Of a DNA stretch of 5,488 nucleotides, positions 1-4,976 are shown one piece after another (within the stretch, counting starts at the first letter, position 1; every line of letters starts with the position of its first letter). The notes below the pieces were generated by a model. That model saw only the letters and a program-made list of their open reading frames with translations, searched no databases and was not told where the DNA came from. Source of the DNA: Bacteroidales bacterium (GTDB lineage: Bacteria > Bacteroidota > Bacteroidia > Bacteroidales > WCHB1-69); contig JAEERB010000153.1 in NCBI GenBank assembly GCA_016285615.1, positions 1-5,488 on the forward strand. Reading direction: 5' to 3'. The position numbers were made by a program, and so were the translations under genes.

Positions 1-9
1 CATCTCCAT
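1..9 (-). CDS. probable start of a next gene leaving the window
   Basis: Just after the TGA of the truncated AlbA_2-type regulator (16-18), the minus strand reads GAGGGACAATGGAGATG. This gives two in-frame ATG codons, at 9-7 and 3-1, behind a GAGGG Shine-Dalgarno sequence (17-13). The spacing is 3 nt to the first ATG and 9 nt to the second, so the second is the better start. The stop codon overlaps the ribosome-binding site, which would suit translational coupling. Only three codons are visible, so nothing can be said of the product. Confidence 0.3.
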
Positions 10-15
10 TGTCCC

Positions 16-948
16 TCACGGATCAAACCCCACAACTTCCCAATGTCCAGCTCTATCTGATCCAACACGAACAAGTAAACCAAACGCCTTTAGTGCCGAG
101 ATGGTTTTCCGAACGCCTCGATCTGAAAGTCCTGTAAGGTGCATGAGACCTTCTGTTGTTATCTTTTCATCCATGCCAATACCCGCCATGACCGAAGCCA
201 TATTTGAACGAGCATCCTGTCGCACTCCTGAAGGAATCATATTCAAAGCCCATGCCTTGACTTTCTCGGCACGTTCCATGTCTTTCTCGGTACATTCCGC
301 CTCGTTCTCGGCACGCTCCACATTTTTCTCGGCACGTTCAGCCACATTCTCGGCACGTTCATTGTTCTTTTGCGAACTTTCTGCCATACCGTCTAATGTT
401 GTTTGTTCACTGATCGCGTACTTTGTCAATCCAACAGAAACGCGAAAAGAACCTATCTGCGCCGTATCGAACAGCGGTTCTCCGTTTCCATTGTCAATCA
501 ATTCTGTCCGGACCCGCCCGATGCCACGCCCGAAGCGGTTGACATAGCCCAGCGTCCGCATGGCATCCGCGATGATGGGATTGCGGTAGTCGTTCTCGTC
601 AGGGAAGTTTTCACGATTCACACGACCGTATAGCCCGCCGGAATTGAGCAGCTCGATTCGATCTGCGTATTGATAGAACATCGTCGGCCCCGTACTGCGG
701 TAGTCCCGGTCGAAACGGATTGCCGCAAGGTTTTTCAAAAGCGAGTACGTCGCCTTAATCCCGCTCAGACATCCGTCGTCATGCACGCCTACCAGCAAGT
801 AGCCGTTCTGCTTGCTGTCGGGCATGTCGTTCGCGAACGCGCACACCGCCTCGCAGAACTTGTCCGTATCGTTCACAGACACGGTACGCTCCGCCCGCGA
901 TGACTCTATGTCTTGGATAAGTTCCAGCATTTCGTCTTTTGTCAACAT
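16..948 (-). CDS. AlbA_2/HATPase_c_4-type ATP-binding regulator with in-frame internal deletion, heptad-repeat linker and winged helix
   Basis: This 310-residue protein resembles the AlbA_2 (Schlafen AAA_4-like) plus RecG-C-like HATPase regulators often annotated as ATP-binding or transcriptional regulators. Residues 1-78 match the AlbA_2 N-terminus (ESSRAERTVS, DKF.EAV.AFAND, GYLLVGVHDDG, SLLKNLAAIR). Residues 80-172 match the HATPase_c_4 part (RDYRSTGP, FYQY..RIEL.N.GGLYG, NPIIADAM, GYVNRFGRGIGRV). Family members normally have roughly 150-180 residues between these blocks. Here NLAAIR runs almost directly into RDYRSTGP, so the rest of AlbA_2 and the HATPase N-box (E...NA.xH) are missing, yet the frame is intact. 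Residues 197-229 are five heptads of the ERAE type, likely helical or coiled coil. Residues 255-310 form a winged helix (LTGLSDRGVRKTISALKAFG, then a GHWEV ending). The start is ATG at 948, behind GGAGG (959-955) with a 6-nt spacer and one base after the preceding small ORF's TGA. ATP binding is doubtful; DNA binding through the winged helix is plausible. It could be a decaying gene or a functional short form. Confidence 0.8.
   Translation of the reverse strand: MLTKDEMLELIQDIESSRAERTVSVNDTDKFCEAVCAFANDMPDSKQNGYLLVGVHDDGCLSGIKATYSLLKNLAAIRFDRDYRSTGPTMFYQYADRIELLNSGGLYGRVNRENFPDENDYRNPIIADAMRTLGYVNRFGRGIGRVRTELIDNGNGEPLFDTAQIGSFRVSVGLTKYAISEQTTLDGMAESSQKNNERAENVAERAEKNVERAENEAECTEKDMERAEKVKAWALNMIPSGVRQDARSNMASVMAGIGMDEKITTEGLMHLTGLSDRGVRKTISALKAFGLLVRVGSDRAGHWEVVGFDP
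263..367. repeat. five 21-bp tandem repeats encoding ERAE heptads
   Basis: On the plus strand TTCTCGG recurs at exactly 263, 284, 305, 326 and 347, a strict 21-bp period. The core is TTCTCGGCACGTTC with some substitutions (for example GGTACATTC in the second copy). Each unit encodes seven residues on the minus strand (xERAExx; one unit reads ECTEK). A 21-bp period preserves frame on gain or loss of a unit and also preserves the helical heptad register. It lies between the HATPase-like block and the winged helix, and so acts as a linker. Confidence 0.9.
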
Positions 949-949
949 A

Positions 950-1045
950 TCAAGCCTCCACGATGCTCACCTCGTGGTTCACTTTCAACTCAAGGCACTG
1001 CATCTCATGCCTGGTAACAAACTTCTCAAGTTCTTCTGCCGTCAT
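950..1045 (-). CDS. 31-residue ORF resembling the N-terminal tip of an AlbA_2 domain
   Basis: It starts with ATG at 1045-1043 behind a strong AGGAG (1055-1051, 5-nt spacer) and ends with TGA at 952-950, one base before the ATG of the truncated regulator (TGATATG). The peptide begins MTAEELEKFVTRHE and continues QCLELKV. The pattern E-x-x-x-L-E-[FL]-K preceded by an acidic helix is typical of the first 20-odd residues of AlbA_2 proteins. This is therefore either a remnant of another, now deleted, AlbA_2 gene that keeps its own promoter and ribosome-binding site, or a leader peptide coupled to the next gene. It has no catalytic or membrane motif. The reading frame is certain; its expression as a real small protein is inferred from the ribosome-binding site and the promoter. 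Confidence 0.5.
   Translation of the reverse strand: MTAEELEKFVTRHEMQCLELKVNHEVSIVEA
955..959 (-). promoter_or_regulatory. ribosome binding site GGAGG of the truncated AlbA_2-type regulator
   Basis: GGAGG on the minus strand lies 6 nt before the ATG at 948 and inside the last codons of the 31-residue upstream ORF. The stop of that ORF (952-950) falls within the spacer. Translation of the small ORF would therefore run across this site, and the two genes are probably coupled. Confidence 0.7.
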
Positions 1046-1072
1046 TTCTTCTCCTCTCGCTTTCACGCGAAC

Positions 1073-1081
1073 ATTATACCA
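1073..1081 (-). promoter_or_regulatory. extended -10 promoter upstream of the 31-residue ORF and regulator
   Basis: The minus strand reads TGGTATAAT, a perfect TGnTATAAT extended -10 element, about 28 nt before the small ORF's start. The hexamer 17 nt upstream (CAAAAG) is not a good -35, which is tolerable because extended -10 promoters depend little on -35. Transcription would begin near 1066 or 1067, leaving a leader of about 21 nt that holds AGGAG. The site lies in the gap after the stop of the Clp-N gene, so the regulator can be expressed apart from the upstream genes. Confidence 0.65.
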
Positions 1082-1103
1082 TATCCACTTTTTGCCTTTT
1101 GCC

Positions 1104-1583
1104 TCATTTTCCCTTCTGGCGGGAAGCCTTCATTGGCATTCGCCATCTCCTATCAGACACGTCTAGGAACCCCACGTCAAACATCGATTCCATAAGTTGC
1201 AGCAAAGTAATCACTTCTCCACCTGCTTGATTGGCCGCATCAAAAAATGCCGCACGTGTTTTTCGCGAACGATGAATCACCTGTTTGTCTGGAATCGGCG
1301 GCTTGGCGGTACGCGCAAGCCTATGCCGAATGCGCCGACGAACCATCGTGATCTTTTCGGGCAGGACGTCCAGATACTGCTGAACTTTCTGAGCGTCTTG
1401 GCACATGCTCTTCCACACCTCGGAAGAAATATCCGCCTTCTTCAACTTAGACGGGAAATCAACGTAAATGATCTTCAACGCCGCAAGCAGAAAGTGCATC
1501 GACTCTATGACCTCCGAACCCAAAGCCCGTGCCTCCATCTCGGCTACCGCCAACGCCAATTCAAGTAGCTTGTCAAGCTTCAT
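1104..1583 (-). CDS. stand-alone Clp N-terminal (Clp-R) domain protein
   Basis: This protein of about 159 residues resembles the double-repeat N domain of ClpA/ClpB/ClpC chaperones. Repeat 1 (residues 2-38) has the pattern L..AL..AE.EA..LG...IESMHFLLAAL, matching the usual A...A...g...I..eHLLlaLL helices. Repeat 2 (about 103-137) shows the matching S..TR.AF.DAANQAGG.VITLLQLMESM helices. Between them lie a variable helical stretch and an Arg-rich segment (MVRRRIRHR). There is no Walker A, Walker B or other AAA+ sequence, and the gene ends with TGA about 20 residues after repeat 2 in a basic tail. In known Clp proteins this domain binds substrates or adapters, so a free copy could be an adapter, decoy or sensor (inference; plant ClpT proteins are a precedent for free Clp-N domains). 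The start is ATG at 1583; the in-frame GTG directly before it (1586) is the only longer option, since TGA lies two codons upstream of the GTG. The nearest SD-like sequence (AAAGG) is only 2 nt from the ATG, so initiation may be weak or coupled. Confidence 0.6.
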   Translation of the reverse strand: MKLDKLLELALAVAEMEARALGSEVIESMHFLLAALKIIYVDFPSKLKKADISSEVWKSMCQDAQKVQQYLDVLPEKITMVRRRIRHRLARTAKPPIPDKQVIHRSRKTRAAFFDAANQAGGEVITLLQLMESMFDVGFLDVSDRRWRMPMKASRQKGK

Positions 1584-1597
1584 CACCTTTCATAATG

Positions 1598-1693
1598 TCA
1601 CATGGTTACGCACAACAAGCATACTATCAACCGCATGTAGTACTTGTAACGAAACTTCGTCATTTCAATATCATTCTCCAACCACATAATCAT
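1598..1693 (-). CDS. possible 31-residue ORF overlapping the DUF2971 stop
   Basis: Its ATG (1693-1691) overlaps the TGA of the DUF2971 gene as ATGA, and a second in-frame ATG lies two codons on (1687-1685), 6 nt after GGGG. The peptide has a charged first half and a hydrophobic second half (RLIVCLLCVTM), and ends 11 nt before the Clp-N start region. ATGA overlap and a G-rich upstream sequence favour translation. The length is small enough to arise by chance and I recognise no family. It may simply bridge translation between its neighbours. Confidence 0.3.
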   Translation of the reverse strand: MIMWLENDIEMTKFRYKYYMRLIVCLLCVTM

Positions 1694-2586
1694 CCCCTGT
1701 AATTAGAAGCGCTAGTTACGATAGAATACCCTAGCGAATATTTTCTTTTTAAACTTAGCGCATTTGCGTACAATAAATTTTGATTCCCATGCGGGGAAAT
1801 CACCACAGATTTTATTAAATCACGCAAGTACCCAGGCTTCTCACTTAAATTCGCCCTCATCCGTGGCTTACCCCCAATTGAAATCACATCACGATACAAT
1901 TTTTCATCATCAACAAACAAAAGAAGCCTCGTTTCTGATTCCTGAAAAAATGATTTTTCTTTTATCATTGAGGACATCAACATCACAAAGAATAGCAGCT
2001 TCGTCTCTTTTCCCATTACTAAATGGTCTGAATGTACATATGAAGTCAAATCTGAATCGAGGAAAATTTCATCCAAATTAGCATCTACATCATCAACATC
2101 TGAGTACACACAATTAAGCACCACCTTGGTCGGTGTCTTCTGGGAAATCTTGTTCTTTTCTTCGGCTAATTTTCTCAATTGTTCTCTATCAAAACCAATC
2201 GCATAGCCTCCATCTTTCTGATCGGTATATCCAATCCATTGTGAAAGCATATCATTGTGCAAAGAGAATGAGAAAATCCATGGCATGAAAATGTCTTTCT
2301 CATTAAAATGATCGCCTAATTTTCTTATCCTGTCTAACAGATTCGCGTTCCACTTCATTTTCCGCGCATATTGAAGAACGCGTTTAAACCCTTCTCGGAA
2401 CTCGCTATCATCATTTAATGCCCGATAATGAGTGCACAACAAGTCTCCATCCTCTGCCAAAAATCGTTCTAGCACATTTGCGGTAGTATAATGATAAATA
2501 CATTCCAAATATTCAGTTCCGTCCGAGATCCGAAAAACTTCAAAGAGAAATCGTTTAACAAGATCTGACATTGTTTTTTCTTTCAT
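1690..2586 (-). CDS. DUF2971 family protein
   Basis: This protein of about 298 residues has the DUF2971 pattern. It opens with IYHYTT (H32, Y33, T34), where substrate- or fold-defining residues are usually kept, followed by LNDDSEF (57-63). Then come FSFS (105-108), LSQWIGYTD (114-122), GGYAIGF (126-132), a late acidic motif ESETRL (216-221) and VVISPHG (261-267). The biochemical role of the family is not something I can state as established. The spaced H-Y-T, S-x-W-x-x-Y and E-x-E elements recall the H-Y/S-E layout of ADP-ribosyltransferase folds, offered only as a hypothesis. The frame is open to an ATG at 2610, but the ATG at 2586 is preferred because GCGAGGAG precedes it, while the 2610 ATG lacks such a site. 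The DNA is AT-rich: sampled 60-base blocks at 1921, 1981 and 2041 give about 32, 37 and 33 percent GC, against 58-70 percent in blocks of the RapZ-like and regulator genes. This suggests separate acquisition. Confidence 0.8.
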   Translation of the reverse strand: MKEKTMSDLVKRFLFEVFRISDGTEYLECIYHYTTANVLERFLAEDGDLLCTHYRALNDDSEFREGFKRVLQYARKMKWNANLLDRIRKLGDHFNEKDIFMPWIFSFSLHNDMLSQWIGYTDQKDGGYAIGFDREQLRKLAEEKNKISQKTPTKVVLNCVYSDVDDVDANLDEIFLDSDLTSYVHSDHLVMGKETKLLFFVMLMSSMIKEKSFFQESETRLLLFVDDEKLYRDVISIGGKPRMRANLSEKPGYLRDLIKSVVISPHGNQNLLYANALSLKRKYSLGYSIVTSASNYRG

Positions 2587-2589
2587 GCT

Positions 2590-2596
2590 CTCCTCG
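2590..2596 (-). promoter_or_regulatory. ribosome binding site deciding the DUF2971 start
   Basis: The minus strand reads CGAGGAG, then AGC, then ATG at 2586. The GAGG core is about 5 nt from the ATG. The upstream in-frame ATG at 2610 has no purine-rich site before it (TGCGTGC), so the shorter protein is favoured. Confidence 0.5.
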
Positions 2597-2648
2597 CTAG
2601 TTTTCATCATGCACGCATTACATCACACAATGTCAAGCACTTTATTTC

Positions 2649-4550
2649 TCACCATGCCACCCCCTTCTGGCGCAATTTTTCTTGGGCTTCCTTTTCACCA
2701 TTTTTAGCCGCTTTAATATACCATTCATTGGCTGCCACCTCATCTTTAGCAACCCCTATGCCATCCTCATACATATTACCGAGTTGAAATTGCGAAGCAG
2801 CCAATCCCTGCTCTGCCGATTCTCTGATAAAATAAAAAGCTAATTCATCATTCTGCTCAACTCCCATCCCGGATTTATAACAAATTCCAAGCGCAGATTG
2901 CGCTTTGGGTCGCCCTCGTCGTGCGGCCCTATCAAGCCACGTGACAGCCATTTCATAATCTTTCTTGACACCATCTCCTAGCAAATAGCTTAATCCAAGG
3001 CGTTCTTGTGATGTCGCGTCACCTTTTTCGGCCGCCTTACGTGTCCAAATCATCGACTCTTCAATATCTTGGCACGGACCTTCTTGAAATAATAAGCCAC
3101 CTAAAACACCATAGACTTTAGCATCATAGACTCCAGACTCTCCTCTTTCAGACTCGACTGATTTTCGTAACCAATATATCGCTTTAGTTTTATCTTCGGG
3201 TATACCATCCATACCATATGCATACGTAAGTCCTAGCATCATCTGAGCTAAAGCATCACCCTGTTTTGCGGCTTTATGAATCCATTTCATCCCAACCACC
3301 GTATTTTTAACGAAGCCATCACTACCTTGAATATATTTTGCTCCAAGAAATGCCTGCGCATCTATATTACCCTGTTCCGCTGCTTTATGAAACCACATTA
3401 TTCCCGTTTCCCTATTTTTTGCCACTCCATTTCCATTAAAATACATTCTTCCTAGCGCGAATTGTACCTTCCCGTCTGAAACATCTATCTTGTCTTCCAG
3501 ATGTGAAGCGGCATCATACTTCTCCTCCTCAACGAGAGCAAGAAATTGCTCAGTATTATGTTTCTTATTATGCTCTTGAATCCTCTGCCAAGTTAAAGCG
3601 ACTATAACAACCGCGACAGGAACTCCCAACGTCAGCAAAAGAAATTTCAGTCCCTTACTGCTCAGGTTTGTCATCAAATTTTTTAGAAATCGGACGTTTG
3701 AAAGTTTATGACTTAACATGAGGGAGTCACATCCCAATACTGCGCCACAGCTTTTGGGTCTATTCGCTGGCCTCTTTGCAAGTCCAGCCATAACCGGTAT
3801 AACAAGATGAGTTCTGCCAACTAAAGTAATTGGTTTCTCATAAATAATCTGACGTGCTATATCTCCTCTTATAAAAGGCGGTTCTCCCTTAAGACATTCA
3901 TAGGCCATCGCGGCGAAAGAATAGACATCCTGCGCAGGTGTAGGCGGAGCACCGCGCAACTGCTCGGGCGACATGTAGAGTAATGTGCCACTAATTGTTT
4001 TACCAGTTATCCGCGTCATCGATTCTTGAATCTCGCGCGCGATGCCAAAATCGAGTATGAAAGGATGTCCATCTTTGCGGATGATGATGTTAGACGGTTT
4101 AACATCACGATGTATCACCTTCTCGCCATGCGCATAGTCAAGTGCGGCCGCGATTGGTTTCAGCAACGCAACAGTTTCTTGCTCGCTCAACTTGCCTTTG
4201 ACCGCAAGATAGTCGCTAAGCGTCTGCCCTTCGATGTAATCCATCACAAGGAATGGTGCGCCGTTGTTCTCTTCAAAGGCACGGAGAGTGACGATGTTCG
4301 GATGAACGAGCTTTAGCGAAACAAGCGCCTCGCTCTTGAGTTGATGATACGCCCATTTGTCTTTGACAACGATTGTCGGCAACATCTTGATCGCCACCTT
4401 GCGATTGTCCAACTGCCGATCTTCCGCCAGCCATACAGACCCCATACCGCCCTCGCCCAACTGTCGAAGGATATGGTAGCGCCCAGCAAGTACCACACCC
4501 TTGCCGCCACCCGCGATTGTCTTATCATCATTAATGGTATTATCAATCAT
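2649..4550 (-). CDS. transmembrane Hanks-type Ser/Thr protein kinase with C-terminal Sel1 repeats
   Basis: This 633-residue protein has three parts. The kinase domain (about 24-275) is complete: Gly-rich loop LGEGGMGSV (31-39), catalytic lysine in VAIK (K55), C-helix Glu in the LKSEA segment (E74), HRDVKPSN (147-154), DFG (167-169), SPE in place of APE (194-196), DVYSFA with the conserved Asp (D208), and the subdomain XI Arg (R264). The activation segment carries T179, T182, T185 and S187, possible autophosphorylation sites. A hydrophobic helix at about 301-320 (LKFLLLTLGVPVAVVIVALT) should anchor it in the membrane. Residues about 358-633 form seven Sel1-type repeats (LG.MY..G.GV..D...A..W..KAAE.G), a likely protein-binding platform. 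With a single helix the Sel1 part would be on the other side of the membrane from the kinase, giving a receptor-like layout. The start is ATG at 4550, 9 nt after GAAGGG and 5 nt after the RapZ-like stop; a TTG at 4574 extends the frame by 8 residues but has no ribosome-binding site. The substrate is unknown. Confidence 0.93.
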   Translation of the reverse strand: MIDNTINDDKTIAGGGKGVVLAGRYHILRQLGEGGMGSVWLAEDRQLDNRKVAIKMLPTIVVKDKWAYHQLKSEALVSLKLVHPNIVTLRAFEENNGAPFLVMDYIEGQTLSDYLAVKGKLSEQETVALLKPIAAALDYAHGEKVIHRDVKPSNIIIRKDGHPFILDFGIAREIQESMTRITGKTISGTLLYMSPEQLRGAPPTPAQDVYSFAAMAYECLKGEPPFIRGDIARQIIYEKPITLVGRTHLVIPVMAGLAKRPANRPKSCGAVLGCDSLMLSHKLSNVRFLKNLMTNLSSKGLKFLLLTLGVPVAVVIVALTWQRIQEHNKKHNTEQFLALVEEEKYDAASHLEDKIDVSDGKVQFALGRMYFNGNGVAKNRETGIMWFHKAAEQGNIDAQAFLGAKYIQGSDGFVKNTVVGMKWIHKAAKQGDALAQMMLGLTYAYGMDGIPEDKTKAIYWLRKSVESERGESGVYDAKVYGVLGGLLFQEGPCQDIEESMIWTRKAAEKGDATSQERLGLSYLLGDGVKKDYEMAVTWLDRAARRGRPKAQSALGICYKSGMGVEQNDELAFYFIRESAEQGLAASQFQLGNMYEDGIGVAKDEVAANEWYIKAAKNGEKEAQEKLRQKGVAW

Positions 4551-4555
4551 GACTT

Positions 4556-4966
4556 TTATCCCTTCACTTTCCAAAATGCTTTTGCCGCATGAGTCACCTC
4601 AAACTCAACGCCATCAGTTCCTGCCAGCCGCTCGGCCATGCGCTCGGCGAAGTATACGGAACGGTGCTGCCCTCCCGTGCAGCCGAAGGCGACCTGAAGG
4701 TGGTCGCGGCCGTCTTTGAGATATTCGTCGATTGACTGGCGGACAAGCGTTTCCGCCGCGCTAAGGAAGCAATCCACCTTGTCTTTGTGGTGGGCGAAAA
4801 AATCGGCAATGGGCTTGTCGCGGCCGGTGTACCCGCCTCCACATTTTCCAACCAACAGTTGGAAAATGTTTTCGTCAGCGTCATGCCCCTTCCATTTTCC
4901 AGTTGGCAACTGGAAAATGTCTGAACAATAATAATGGGCAAGTAGTTTCTCCAAGATCATGGACAT
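4556..4966 (-). CDS. stand-alone RapZ C-terminal-like domain protein, N-terminal part remodelled
   Basis: Residues 46-136 match the C-terminal domain of the RapZ (YvcJ) family: YTGRDKPIADFF (46-57, equivalent to the L-T-G-x-D-x-P-V segment), a helical stretch, then HLQVAFGCTGGQHRSVYFAERMAE, with the signature GCTGGQHRSV at 95-104. In E. coli RapZ this domain binds the small RNA GlmZ; a similar RNA or metabolite role here is only an inference. The N-terminal RapZ kinase-like domain with Walker motifs is absent. The usual first strands of the C domain (SFGFK.G.P..AD.VFD.R.L.NP) are also absent. In their place are about 15 residues (MSMILEKLLAHYYCS) and a segment encoded largely by two palindromes. 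The opening resembles the start of APH-type phosphotransferases, which are sometimes fused to RapZ C domains, so this could be a deletion derivative of such a fusion. The frame opens at ATG 4984, overlapping the upstream gene's TGA by 8 nt; ATG 4966 is preferred for its GAGG site at 8 nt. It may be non-functional. Confidence 0.75.
   Translation of the reverse strand: MSMILEKLLAHYYCSDIFQLPTGKWKGHDADENIFQLLVGKCGGGYTGRDKPIADFFAHHKDKVDCFLSAAETLVRQSIDEYLKDGRDHLQVAFGCTGGQHRSVYFAERMAERLAGTDGVEFEVTHAAKAFWKVKG
4560..4565 (-). promoter_or_regulatory. ribosome binding site of the kinase gene
   Basis: GAAGGG on the minus strand lies in the final codons of the RapZ-like gene, 9 nt before the ATG at 4550. 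It overlaps the end of that gene, whose TAA is at 4558-4556, so the kinase is probably translationally coupled to it. This supports the ATG over the TTG at 4574. Confidence 0.55.
4841..4869. repeat. palindromic element 1 inside the RapZ-like gene
   Basis: This is a perfect inverted repeat: arms ACATTTTCCAAC (4841-4852) and GTTGGAAAATGT (4858-4869) around the 5-nt loop CAACA. It encodes the residues NIFQLLVGKC on the minus strand, between the remodelled N-terminus and the first conserved RapZ C-domain motif. It shares outer arms with the second palindrome, starting 51 nt away on the minus strand. This suggests a dispersed palindromic repeat rather than a gene-specific structure. There is no T-run after it, so a terminator is unlikely. 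Confidence 0.9.
4893..4919. repeat. palindromic element 2 inside the RapZ-like gene
   Basis: This is a perfect inverted repeat: arms CATTTTCCAGTTG (4893-4905) and CAACTGGAAAATG (4907-4919) around a single central base. On the minus strand it encodes DIFQLPTGKW, in the same frame as the first palindrome, so both give [DN]-IFQL-x-x-GK peptides. The two outer arms are the same while the inner bases differ with pairing kept. That pattern is expected of members of a palindrome family under structural rather than coding constraint. Confidence 0.9.
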
Positions 4967-4976
4967 CTCTGTCGCC

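Noticed and set aside
101..547. 148-residue plus-strand ORF
   Set aside because: It is the antisense of the regulator gene; the Ser/Phe-rich repeats are the mirror of the 21-bp array, and the minus-strand frame has recognisable domains.
1649..1660. Small inverted repeat ACGAA/TTCGT as a terminator
   Set aside because: Five-base arms with a 2-nt loop, no T-run, and it lies inside a possible small ORF.
2608..2636. TTGACA (2636-2631) as a promoter for the DUF2971 gene
   Set aside because: The hexamer at the 17-nt spacing is TGCATG, a poor -10, and the better TGTAAT lies only 7 nt away.
4313..4546. 77-residue minus-strand ORF inside the kinase
   Set aside because: A shadow frame over the kinase Gly-loop region with no family features.
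4550..4574. TTG start adding 8 residues to the kinase
   Set aside because: No ribosome-binding site precedes the TTG, while the ATG at 4550 has GAAGGG at 9 nt and sits just past the upstream stop.
4841..4919. Palindromes as a transcription terminator or a CRISPR-like array
   Set aside because: They are inside an open reading frame, have no U-tract, and there are only two units, each itself palindromic, with no spacer series.
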